Source: Closterium sp. Naga37s-1 (taxonomy: Eukaryota > Streptophyta > Zygnematophyceae > Desmidiales > Closteriaceae). Taken from it: a DNA stretch of 64,000 bases. The stretch's first letter is position 1. Each line of letters begins with the position of its first letter. Position numbers and translations under genes: made by a program. The notes beneath the pieces were generated by a model. That model saw only the letters and a list, made by a program, of their open reading frames with translations, was not told the DNA's origin and did no database searches. The stretch is taken from assembly GCA_947471745.1 (NCBI GenBank), contig CANJKZ010001148.1, forward strand, positions 1,127,001-1,191,000, read 5' to 3'. Shown here one piece after another: positions 54,261-63,686 of this stretch.

Positions 54261-54494
54261 CAGGGCCTCAGAAGTCAGCGAAAGAAGGCTGATTTAGGTA
54301 AAAAAGGCTGAGATTTCAGACCTTTTTTTAGAACTGAGGCTGATTTTTCAGCAATTTGTTGAAAACAAACAGATTTTGTGTTTTAAATTTGTAGTGTAAA
54401 ATGGCATAAAATGGCCGATTTGTCCTTTTTTCAGCAAAACGTTTTGTACCAACTCTGATTTTTCAGCCTAGGCCAAAACGAATATGAGGCCCTG
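54261..54494. mobile_element. 234-bp hAT-type MITE with perfect 8-bp target duplication
   Basis: GTCTGGAT occurs at 54253-54260 and 54495-54502, directly flanking the element. Ends CAGGGCCTCA and TGAGGCCCTG are perfect 10-bp inverted repeats. Interior non-coding, with repeated GGCTGATTT and TTTTTCAGC motifs in both orientations. Confidence 0.93.
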
Positions 54495-54737
54495 GTCTGG
54501 ATATGTTTTTTATTAGGGTGATTTGCCAGGGTACGAACCAAGTGAGGTCATCTGTACATTTGTTGCTTTCATGGTAACAGATCAGGTAACCACCAATACA
54601 CTACCGGTGCATTCCTAGTGCTCTTTCTTCTCGGCATCGCATATTCCAGGATTTTACTTCTAATAACTCTCAGACTCTCCTTACCCTCTCAACTCAAGTA
54701 CGGTACTGGTACCTTAGACGCTTCCTAAAATACTATC

Positions 54738-54962
54738 CCTTCAGTTCTTTCTCCTTGGCCTCGCATATAGCATCCAGCTGCTTCTTTGCTGCTGCTTTTG
54801 AGACGCCTTGCCTCAGAAAGGCAATGAATTAGGTTGCCAACAGTGTGTTACCCCTTCAGTTCTTTCTCCTTGGCCTCGCATATAGCATCCAGCTGCTTCT
54901 TTGCTGCTGCTTTTGAGACGCCTTGCCTCAGAAAGGCAATGAATTAGGTTGCCAACAGTGTG
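54738..54962 (-). repeat. Two 115-bp ghosts of the recycling factor gene's last exon, past its stop
   Basis: The coding end (minus strand AAAGAAGCAGCTGGATGCTA to GAACTGAAGGG) is repeated twice downstream of the stop at 54963 at 115-bp spacing. Each copy stops being exon-like at GCTTTTGAGACGCC, a degenerate member of the palindrome family. Confidence 0.9.
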
Positions 54963-57900
54963 TTACCCCTTCAGTTCTTTCTCCTTGGCCTCGCATATAG
55001 CATCCAGCTGCTTCTTTGCTGCTGCTACTGCATCCTCTACCTGCCACATGCACACACACACAGCAGAGACGGGGTGAGGAATGCAGGGGTAAGAGTCAAG
55101 GCCAAGCAAAGCCTCTAAAGCAGCTTCTTTGCTGCTGCTACAGCATCCTCTACCTGCCACACATACGACAGGGGGGTATTGCAGGGTGCGGGGTGATGAG
55201 AGCGAGTGGAGAACGATGAGTGTGGGCATGGTGTGTGTGACGTGGCTGGGGCGTCTGGCTGGACGAAGTGGTGAGTCAGTGTTGCATTAGAGTCAAGCCA
55301 GCACCTCTTAATCTGCTGCGCCCACACCACACACATGCATGAGGCCCAGGAGGGGTAAACGAAATTGAGGGGGAACGTGGAGAATAACGGGCAGGCAACA
55401 GTGAGTGAGGGGGGTTGACTTTTGAGTCAACTCACAAGTCAACTTGCACGAGGCCCAGACGGGTAAGCGAAGATGAGGGGGAACTTGGAGAATAACGGGC
55501 AGGCAACAGTGAGTGAGGGGGCCCAGGAGGCCCAGGAGGGGTAAACGAAATTGTGGGGGAACATGGAGAATAACGGGCAAAAGTGAGTGAGGGGGGTAGT
55601 AGACAAACAGTACACCCTTTTCTGCCCGCTTGCGCTTGTCCTCGGGAATCACGTCTGCTGCTTTCTTTACCGCACATCAAGGCATTGTGTATGGTGAGAA
55701 AGAATGCGGTGCAGTGCGGTGAAGGGCGATGAGGGTGGTAAAGAGTGTACCTTTTTTTCTGCCCGCTTACGCTCGTCCTCGGGAATAACGTCTGCTGCTT
55801 TCTTTATTGCGTCCATTCCCTATAAGCACATGCACACGCACACGCACAAGCACAAGCACATGAGGTGGGGTGGATTTGAGTTGCAGGAGAACAGGAACAA
55901 TGGAGAGGGGTGTCCGCTTGCGCTCGTCCTCGGGAGTCACGTCTGCTGCTTTCTTGATCGCGTCCATTCCCTATAAGGATGGACACATGAGGTTTTATTG
56001 CATAAGACGAGGGGGCAACGGGGTAGTAGCATGGGGCAAATCGGCGTGTTGACTTGAAATGACTTTTCAGCCAACTCAATCAGAGAGCAGATTGGAGCGA
56101 TGGCTAGAAAACATTGAGCTCAAAGGTTCATTGCCCTGCCTCCTTATGATTCTCCTAAAATATGCCCTGAAACGGCGCCTTAAAAAGCTGAACTTTGAAC
56201 GGCTTCCGGGGCTTCCGAGACTCGGAAGAGTTCGGCAACTAAGTGCTCCACATGCATGCAATTCAACACAAGTGTGTAGTGAGTCGAGTTTTGAGTCGAC
56301 TCAAAACTCGACTCACTACACACGACGCTCGGAAGAGTTCGGCAACTAAATGCTCCACATGCATGCAATTCAACACAAGCAAGGGGCTTTCTGCCCTTTT
56401 TAGCATTAATACTTGTATATTTCTTTAGCATCCAACACACAGAAAAGAAGGCATTTATGCTATCCATGAAATCTGCAGATGATTTTAGATTGTTATGAAC
56501 TCATGGCAAGTGCACGCATCAGCACACTCGGCAACACACTAAGGGATGCAGCAAGTGAACCACCCAGCAATACACCTAGCAACACTCTGAGCCACCCCCA
56601 CTGACCTCCTTTCTCGCTCGCCTCAAGCTCACTCTCGCAGACTCTGCAGCCTTTTGAGCTAGCTTGAACATGGCCTGGGGAAGGGAAAGGGGTGGGGGAT
56701 GGAAAGGGGGATGGGGACGTGCAGATCGTCAGGAATGGATAATAACTTCTGAGACGTGCCAAGCTCACTCTTGCAGACTCCAATGACTTGTGAGCGAGCT
56801 TGAGCATGGTCTGGGGATGGGGACGGGGGGAAGAGAAAATGGAGGGGGGAGAGGAAGGGGGAGGGGGTTGGGTAGGGTGACGATGTGGGCATGGAGAGGG
56901 AAAAACTTGGAAAGCGGGATGGGCGGATGAGAAGAGAGGATGGAAGTTGATGATTGAGAGGTGAGAGGGATAAGGAGTCAAAGACATAACTCTCACCCAC
57001 CTCCTCACACCTCTCTCACTCCCCTCCTCGCACCTCCCTCACTCCCCTCCTCTCACCTCCCTCGCTCCCCTCTTCTCACCTCCCTTACTCCCCTCCTCTT
57101 ACCTCTTTCAATTCCCTCCTCTCACCTTCCCACTGCCCTCCTCTCACCTCCCTCACTCCCCTCCTCTCACCTCCCTCAATCCCCTCCTCTCACCTCCCTC
57201 AATCCCCTCCTCTCACCTCCCTCGCTCCCCTCCTCTCACCTCCCTCGCTCCCTTCCTCTCACCTCCCTCACTCCCCTCCTCTCACCTCCCTCATTCCCCT
57301 CCTCTCACCTCCCTCACTCCCCTCCTCTCAACTCCCTCACTCCCCTCCCCTCACCTCCCTCACTCCCCTCCTCTCACCTCCCTCACTCCCCTCTTCTCAC
57401 CTCCCTCACTCCCCTACTCTCACCTCCCTCACTCCCCTACTCTCACCTCCCTCACTCCCCTCCTCTCACCTCCCTCACTTCCTTGGTCAGCCTGGAGAGT
57501 GGGGAAGTCAAGTCACTCCACTCCTATCCGCTCTCCCCTTAACTCTATCAATAACCTACTCTAACCTCTCTCACTCCCCTCACCTTCGCTTCTCACTCCC
57601 TTTCCGGTCACCGTTTTCACTTCCCCGCAACCCCCTCACTCCCTCGGCCTCACCTCTCTCACTACCTTGGTCAGCCTTGAATGTGGGGAAGACATTCCAC
57701 TCCCGCTCCTATCAGCTCTGCCCTTAACTCTGCAAATAACCTCCTCTAACCTCTCTCGCTCCCCTCACCTTACCTTCTCACTCACCAGGGGCGGCACGGC
57801 TCACCAAGGAAGACTCACCAGGGGCGGCACGGCCTGTCCTTATCTTAGCGAGTTCCTTGATAAGAGCCTCTTTCGCCTCCTCCACCGAAACTCAAGTAAC

Positions 57901-58927
57901 ATACGCGTCAACCCAAAGATTCCATCCCAGTCTCACCAGGGGCGGCACGGCCTGTCCGTATCTTGGCGAGCTCCTTAATAAGAGCCTCCTTCGCCTCCTC
58001 CACATGCACCTGCACCAGATCTACCGCCCCCTGCACCGCCTCCTCTCCACCTTCCTCCCCACCCTCACCCGCCCCTCCCCCTCCCCCTCCCCGGCCTTTC
58101 TTCCCCCCGGCCCCCTTCTTCCCAGAAGCTTCTTTCTTGTCCTTGCCCTTTTTCTTGGCCCCGGATTTTGATCCTCTTCCTGTCTCCTCTTCCTCCTCCT
58201 CCTCTGCCTCCTCCTCTTCGTCCTCTTCTTCCTCTTTCGCCTCCTCGTGCTTGCCTTGCTTCTTGTGCTGCTTATGTAGCTTGTCTATCAGGAATGGGGG
58301 ATTCGCAGGGGAGAGGGTGGAAAGGAAGGGGGGAGAAAGTGGGGGGAGAGAGTGAGGGAAGAAAGTGGGGGGGAGGGAGGCCGGATAAAATTCAGGGAGA
58401 GAGTGGGGGCCCTCCACGGACCCATGCGCGGCACTGTATTAGCACATTACGCACCCACTTCACTATCACGCTCCCGTGCACGGCACTGTAGTGTCACATC
58501 ACGCACCCGTTCGCCGGTGCGAGTGCGCGAAACACCGCCTTGGGATCACCGAGACAGCGGCCGGCGGAAGGGCCGGCGGAGTAGCACGGGCGCGCGGAAC
58601 AATGAGCGGAGCGGCGTTGGCGGGGGGAACGCGGAGCGGTTGCGCGGGGAACAGGGGAGCGGGGAGTCCGGCTAGCGACGCAATGCCACGTGGACGGCAC
58701 GGCGCGCTGGGATTTGTGCTGTCACTGAGAAGGCGAAACGCTCGCGACGCGCGTGTGTCGCCATCGGACGGTGGAGGAGATGAAAAGGGAGAATCCACGG
58801 TATGATCACAGCCAGTTAGATCGACGGTTGCTGTGGCAATGAAGTGCGATCGAAGAGCTGCCTCCGGGTTATTGATACGCGCGGCAATGGCGGCCCGCAC
58901 AAGGCGGCGTGAGCTACGGAACGCCAT
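54963..58927 (-). CDS. Mitochondrial-type ribosome recycling factor, central domain not found
   Basis: Releases ribosomes from mRNA after termination. Minus-strand exons: 58507-58927, 57937-58284, 57470-57491 (22 nt), 56606-56674, 55751-55819, 54963-55040. Exon 1 is an Arg/Ala/Ser-rich presequence starting MAFRSSRRLVRAAIAARI and ending RRCFAHSHRR, typical of mitochondria. Exon 2 has a Lys/Glu-rich insert and the domain-I helix VEEAKEALIKELAKIRTGRA. The micro-exon encodes LTKEVRE, followed by KLAQKAAESARVSL, MDAIKKAADVIPEDERKRAE and the terminal helix VEDAVAAAKKQLDAICEAKE: the second half of domain I. Domain II (about 100 residues, normally between GRA and LTKE) is not seen between 57492 and 57936, and exon 2 ends in phase 1 while the micro-exon needs phase 2. 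So at least one exon is missing or collapsed in the assembly, or the locus is non-functional. Confidence 0.82.
55041..55750 (-). repeat. Recycling factor gene intron: exon ghosts and palindrome-linked 80-bp duplication
   Basis: Partial last-exon copies with acceptor lie at about 55017-55045 and 55120-55165. At 55335-55412 and 55444-55520 the same 80-bp block (GAGGCCCAG ... AACAGTGAGTGAGGGGG) flanks a palindrome at 55414-55443; a third copy is at 55525-55597. A ghost of the preceding exon (AAAGCAGCAGACGTGATTCC) is at 55612-55670. Confidence 0.85.
55414..55443. repeat. 30-bp near-palindrome between two 80-bp direct copies
   Basis: GTTGACTTTTGAGTC followed by AACTCACAAGTCAAC, two mismatched pairs. 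Confidence 0.88.
55820..56605 (-). repeat. Recycling factor gene intron with exon ghost and a 52-bp perfect palindrome
   Basis: 55905-55972 repeats the 69-nt exon (minus strand GGAATGGACGCGATCAAGAA). Further on, 56221-56271 and 56326-56380 are direct copies (CTCGGAAGAGTTCGGCAACT ... ATGCAATTCAACACAAG) separated by the palindrome. Confidence 0.88.
56272..56323. repeat. Perfect 52-bp palindrome flanked by a 50-bp direct duplication
   Basis: Each arm is 26 bp: the left arm reads GTGTGTAGTGAGTCGAG then TTTTGAGTC, and the right arm is its exact reverse complement. The core TTTTGAGTCGACTCAAAA is shared with the palindromes at 22119-22675, 42897 and 52508. Confidence 0.97.
57000..57469 (-). repeat. 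23-bp array of the micro-exon end plus its donor site
   Basis: On the minus strand the unit GTGAGGGAGGTGAGAGGAGG plus GGA is repeated about 20 times right after the 22-nt micro-exon, whose last bases and donor (GTGAGGGAG/GTGAGA) are the first unit. Every unit thus reproduces a 5' splice site. Confidence 0.9.
57655..57890 (-). repeat. Ghosts of the micro-exon and of the exon-2 end
   Basis: 57660-57690 carries a second micro-exon-like piece (minus strand TTCAAGGCTGACCAAGG). 57785-57880 carries the exon-2 end with donor (minus strand CTCGCTAAGATAAGGACAGG, GCCGTGCCGCCCCTGGTGAG) plus a shorter one beside it. Confidence 0.8.
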
Positions 58928-59218
58928 GTATGTGCTTGGAGCTTTGCGGCTATGGCAAACGCTCATGAAACAAGACAAACAACGGCGGATATGCTTCGCC
59001 AATTCCTGGACTGTCTCGGTGCGGTATAAAACAGTACGATGCAGCACCAATGTGGCAATCACAACTACACGCGCGGCTTGTAATATTTACCCGTTTGCAG
59101 TATCAGGAGCACTGAACTCATAATGCACTAGTGGAAGAATAAATACTGGAATCTATTTAGGCTGGAAAATAAAAGAGGAAACTCGATTACTATATTTTAC
59201 TCGATACAAAGCCATTCC
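58928..59218. promoter_or_regulatory. Spacer between NUP54 3' end and the recycling factor gene start
   Basis: About 290 bp upstream of the recycling factor gene on the minus strand; no gene. Presumed promoter. Confidence 0.4.
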
Positions 59219-59837
59219 TCATTCTAGCACTTTCACAGCCGAACAAACATTTTTCACCTCAAAGACTCCCATCAACTCGCTGGTACCGTATTCTTTCTTG
59301 CCACCTACCACCCCTCCCATCCTACCAAAATCTCCAGCCACTCCCCCTAGAGGGTCTAATCCCCCTCCCCCCATCATGATCCCCACGTCCCTCACATCTC
59401 GCTCCACCAGCTGGGCCAGCCTCCCCACCGCCTCTGCCTGTGTCGCTGCTCCGCCCCTGCACTCTGCTCCTCACATGCTCCATGTCTGCCCCATGCCTGG
59501 GACTGCCCTGTGCCCCCGCCATTCCCCCTAGAGGGTCCACTCCCCCTCCCCCCATCATAATCCCCACGTCCCTCACATCTCGCTCCACCAGCTGAGCCTG
59601 CCTCCCCACTGCCTCAGCCTGTGTTGCTGTGCTTGTGTTGCAGCTACCCCCGTGCATTCCAAGCGGGTATGCCCTATGCCCCTGCCACTTCCCCCAGAGG
59701 GTCCACTCCCCCTCCCCCCATCATGATCCCCACGTCCCTCACATCTCGCTCCACCAGCTGAGCCAGCCTCCCCACCACCTCTGCCTGAGTCGCTTCTACG
59801 CCCTTGCACTCTGCTTCTCGTGTGTTCCGTGCCTGAC
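59219..59837 (-). repeat. Tandem ghosts of the NUP54 C-terminal coding end
   Basis: Four copies of GCCCAGCTGGTGGAGCGAGA (about 150-160 bp apart at 59400, 59580, 59750 and in the gene at 59915) encode AQLVERDVRDVGIMMGGGG in shifted frames. The most distal one (59219-59428) stays open through a different C-terminus ending SAVKVLE. Confidence 0.88.
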
Positions 59838-62800
59838 CTATGCCCCCGCCACTCCTCCTAGCGGATCCACCCCCCCTCCCCCCATCATGATCCCCACGTC
59901 CCTCACATCTCGCTCCACCAGCTGCGCCAGCCGCCCCAGCGCCTCTGCCTGTGTTGCCACCACCCCCCTCATCCTCTCCATACTCCACTCCTCCCCCCTC
60001 ACTCCCCCGCCCTCCCCCGCCCCCCCTGCTCCCCCTGCTGCTCCCCCTGCGCCTGTGTCCGCTCCCCCCCCTTCTCCCCCCCCATCGGCCAGCATGCTAG
60101 CTGCTGCAGCGAGGGACTCGACTTTGCGGGGCAGCTCTGATGCCCCACTGCAGAGCAGACGGAGGAGGGACTGGTTTGTGGGGAGGGGAGGGGGGAGTAG
60201 GGGAGTGGAGAGGGGCGATAGTGTGGAAGGGAGAAGAGGAGGGGAGTTGCAACCAGAACCGCAGGCTGGCTGCTGCAGCGAGGGATTCAACCTTGCGGGG
60301 GAGCTCTGATGCCCCACTGCACAGCAGACGGAGGAGGGACTGGGGGAGGGGGGGGAGGGGGGAATGGGGATTGGAGAGGGGCAGATGGAAGAGGAGGGGG
60401 GACTGGAGTGGGTACAACCAGAACAGCAAGCTGGCTGCTGCAGCGGGGGACTGGGGGAGGGGGGGGAGTGGGGAGGGGGGAGTGGGTAGGGGGGAATGGG
60501 GATTAAAGAGGGGCAGATGGAAGAAGAGGGGGGAGAGGGCACAACAACCAGAACAGCAGGCTGGCTGCTGCAGCGGGGGACTCGACCTTCCTGGGGAGTT
60601 CTGATGCCCCACTGCACAGCAGACGGAGGAGGGACTGGGGGAAGGGGGAGATACGGAGGGGGGAGGGGGGAGTGGGGAGTGGAGAGGGGCAGATGGGAGA
60701 AGAGGGGGGAGAGGGCACAACAACCAGAACAGCAGGCTGGCTGCTGCAGCTAGGGACTCGACCTTTCTGGGGAGTTCTGATGCCCCACTGCACAGCAGAC
60801 GGAGGAGGGACTGGGGAGGGGGGAGAGGGGGGAGAGGGAAGGGAGAGGGAAGTGGGTGTGCGCACAACAAGACATGTTCGTGCGACCTTTGAGAACTCTC
60901 AAAAGTCGCAACAAAAAGACCGAGATGTTCTGGAAGCTCTGATGCCCCGCTGCACAGCAGCCGGAGGAGGGAGTGGAGAATGGGGGGAGAGGGAAGCGGG
61001 ATGGGGGAGAGGGAAGCGGGATGGGGGAGAGGGAAGCGGGATGGGGGAGAGGGAAGCGGGATGGGGGAGAGGGAAGCGGGATGGGGGAGAGGGAAGCGGG
61101 ATGGGGGAGAGGGAAGCGGGATGGGGGAGAGGGAAGCGGGATGGGGGAGAGGGAAGCGGGATGGGGGAGAGGGAAGCGGGATGGGGGAGAGGGAAGCGGG
61201 ATGGGGGAGAGGGAAGCGGGATGGGGGAGAGGGAAGCGGGATGGGGGAGAGGCATGGGATGGTGCTAGAAGAGATCACCAACGAGAGCACATGGGGGATG
61301 GTGTGTGTGCAAACTCACCTGACGCTCATCTGGAATCTCACCTGAAGCGTATCTGGAACCTCACCTGAAGCCTGTCCAATAGGAGCAGCTCCGTTGGCGA
61401 GAGAGGGACGTGGGGAGATGTCCTTAGCTCCATGATCTGAGAAGAGGGAGGGGCGAGAGATGAAGAAAGAGGCGAAAGTTACTAATGAGTCGATTCGAGA
61501 GGGACGTGGGGAGATGTCCTGCGCTCCATGATCTCATGGGAGGGAGGGGAGGAGAGAGAGCAGGGGAGATGCGAGAAGGAGGGAGGGAGGAGGACAGAGG
61601 GATTTGGGGCGATGCCCTGAGCTCCACGATTTGAGGGGAGGGAGGGGCGGGAAGAAAGTAAGGAGGGAGATGCGAGAGGGATGGAGGAGGACAGAGGGAC
61701 GTGGGGAGATGTCCTGAGCTCCATGATCTGAGAGGAGGGACGGGCGGGAAGAGAGTAAGGAAGATGTGAGGGCGGGCGAGGAGAGAGAGCAAGGCATGGG
61801 CGAAGTGAATTTGATTCGAGAGGAGAGGGATGTGACAAGGGGAGGGAGGGGAGAGAGCAAGGGAGGAGCGAGAGGGAGTGCGGGGAGAGAGCAAGGGAGG
61901 GCGGAGATGACTTAGGAGTCGATTCAGAAGGGATGTGGAAAGATGTCCTGAACTCCATGATCCGAGAGGAGGGAGGGGAGGAGAAAGAGCGAGGGATGAA
62001 ACACGTTCGTACACCCCAAATTCCCCATACGTCCATAAACCTCCTCCCCTAAACCCCCACTCCCTTCAAACGCACCTCCACTAATCGCATCAGTCGCAGC
62101 ACCCGCTGCTGCAGCTGCTGCTGCCGCTGTCTCACAGCCCCCTGCCGCCCCTCTGTGACTGCTGTCACGTGCGCCCTCACCTGCCCCACCGCCGCCTCCA
62201 CCGCATCCAGCCGCTGTCTATCCGCCTCTATCGTCTCGTCCTGAAGGGCGAGGGAGGCAGCAGAGTGGGAGACAAGGCCTTAGGTGGTGCTGCTGTCACG
62301 TGCGCCCTCACCTGCCCCACCGCCGCTTCCACCGCATCCAACCGCTGTCTATCCGCCTCTATCGTCTCGTCCTGAAGGGCGAGGGAGGCAGCAGAGTGGG
62401 AGACAAGGCCTTAGGTGGTGCTGCTGTCACGTGCGCCCTCACCTGCCCCACCGCCGCTTCCACCGCATCCAACCGCTGTTTATCCGCCTCTATCTTTTCA
62501 TCCTGAGGGGGGAGGGGGGGAGCAGAGTGAGTGAGGTGGTGTGGAGCGAGAGAATGGGGTGGGGAGAGCAAAGTGGGACATGCCACCTTCGCTGCTCCTG
62601 CTGCTTCTTCAACCATCCCACTCGGCGGCCCCCCTCTCCTATCGTCCTACCTGCACTTGCCGTCTCTTCTCTTCAACAATCCCTAAAATCCGCAAGCCAT
62701 CTCCAGCCACAACCCTACCGCCTATCTCTCACCTCTTCCCACCTCCTACCTCTTCCTCCTTTCCCTCTGCTTCCACTCAACATTCCCCCCTCTCCTATCG

Positions 62801-63686
62801 TCCTACCTGCACTTGCAGTCTCTTTGACAATCCCGAGAATCCGCACACCATTTCCGGCCACAGCCCGTCCGCCTGGTTTTCCGGGCCAGCCGCCGCCAGC
62901 AGGCGAATCGCCTCTTGCCACGTCAGCTCGGGGACGTTGGGCGGGCGGAAGCGCGCCAGGGGGTGTGTGACGCTAAGAAACGGGCTCACGAACCGCCCTA
63001 GCGGGTTCCGCGCGTCGCCGAAATACGCGGCGGCGATCGCGGCGACCTCCCTTTCCGGAAGCGCCCCGGACCATTGCGCGGATTGCGCCGCGAATTGCGC
63101 CTGTTGAAGCGCCCCCTGCTGCTGCTGCTGTTGCGGTTGGGTTAGGGTTAGTTGACCGCCGAAGCCAAGCGTCGCGGAAGCAGCGCCGAATGCGGAGGTG
63201 GGGGCTCCGCCGAATGCGGAGGTGGGGGCTGCGCCGAATGCGGAGGTGGGGGCTGCGCCGAATGCGGAGGTGGGGGCTGCGCCGAATGCGGAGGTGGGGG
63301 CTGCGCCGAATGCGGAGGTGGTTGTGGCGCCAAACGCGGAGGTCGGGGCAGCGCCAAACGCGGAGGTAGACGCGCCGAAAGCGGGCGTCGACGCAGCGCC
63401 AAACGCGGGAGTGGAAGCAGCGCCGAATGCGGAGGTAGGCGTAGCGCCGAACGCGGGCGTGGACGCGGCGCCGAACGCGGGAGCTGATTGGCCGAACGGC
63501 GAGGGCGCTGCGGGGGTCGTCTGGTCGAAAAGGGATGGCGCCGCGGCTGCTTGAGTTTGCTGCCCGAACGGCGAAGGCGTGGCGGGCGTTTGCTGGCCGA
63601 ATAACGAGGGCGCCGCGGGAGTGGTCTGCTGCGGCTAACAGCGACGATCCCGGTGTGGACCCAAACAGCCCTCCTCCTGTCGCCAT
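59838..63686 (-). CDS. NUP54: Nucleoporin NUP54 (FG nucleoporin of the central channel)
   Basis: Part of the NUP62-NUP58-NUP54 channel complex of the nuclear pore. Minus-strand exons 62807-63686, 62076-62240, 61365-61436 and 59838-60170 give about 482 residues. The N-terminus MATGGGLFGSTPGSSLL is followed by FG repeats (FGAAPTSAFGAAPTSAFG, about 15), a Gln stretch, then the conserved alpha/beta and helical regions: VTHPLARFRPPNVPELTWQE, DGLWPEMVCGFSGLSKRLQ, RQRQQQLQQRVLRLMRLVE, SELPRKVESLAAAASMLA, GRLAQLVERDVRDVGIMM, in the same order as in Arabidopsis. The first 17 codons and the FG repeats are in different frames: near 63632-63640 the sequence is one base out relative to the expected FG continuation, and removing one base restores all downstream phases. 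This is a real frameshift or a sequence error. The last exon end is uncertain because of tandem copies. Confidence 0.88.
60171..60980 (-). repeat. NUP54 intron 3: ghosts of the last exon start, and a palindrome
   Basis: Copies with acceptor (minus strand CCAGTCCCTCCTCCGTCTGC ... GGGGCATCAGAACT) lie at about 60270-60345, 60560-60635, 60745-60815 and, truncated, 60935-60975. They encode LLRLLCSGASELPRKVESLA. The near-palindrome at 60881-60910 precedes the last one. Confidence 0.9.
60881..60910. repeat. 30-bp near-palindrome in NUP54 intron 3
   Basis: TGCGACCTTTGAGAA followed by CTCTCAAAAGTCGCA, two mismatched pairs. Both sides carry a CAACAA...GA...ATGTTC block. Confidence 0.85.
60985..61255. 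repeat. 20-bp minisatellite, about 13 perfect units
   Basis: GGGGGAGAGGGAAGCGGGAT repeated without visible change in NUP54 intron 3. Confidence 0.95.
61437..62075 (-). repeat. NUP54 intron 2: five ghosts of exon 3
   Basis: Copies of the exon start with acceptor (minus strand CTCAGATCATGGAGCTCAGG ... CCCCACGTCCCTC) at about 61500-61545, 61600-61645, 61690-61740 and 61925-61975, one weak near 61800. Degenerate palindrome-like GAGTCGATTC occurs beside two of them (61485, 61917). Donor-end duplicates of exon 3 are at 61325-61360. Confidence 0.85.
62241..62800 (-). repeat. NUP54 intron 1: two exon-2 ghosts (131-bp repeat) and an exon-1 end ghost
   Basis: The exon-2 5' half with acceptor recurs at 131-bp spacing (minus strand GAGGCGGATA(A/G)ACAGCGG(C/T)TGGATGCGG), near 62310-62371 and 62441-62502. 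Both copies end just after GCGGTGGGGCAG plus GTGAGGGCGC, sequence that is coding in the intact exon. 62640-62700 repeats the exon-1 end and donor in diverged form. Confidence 0.88.
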
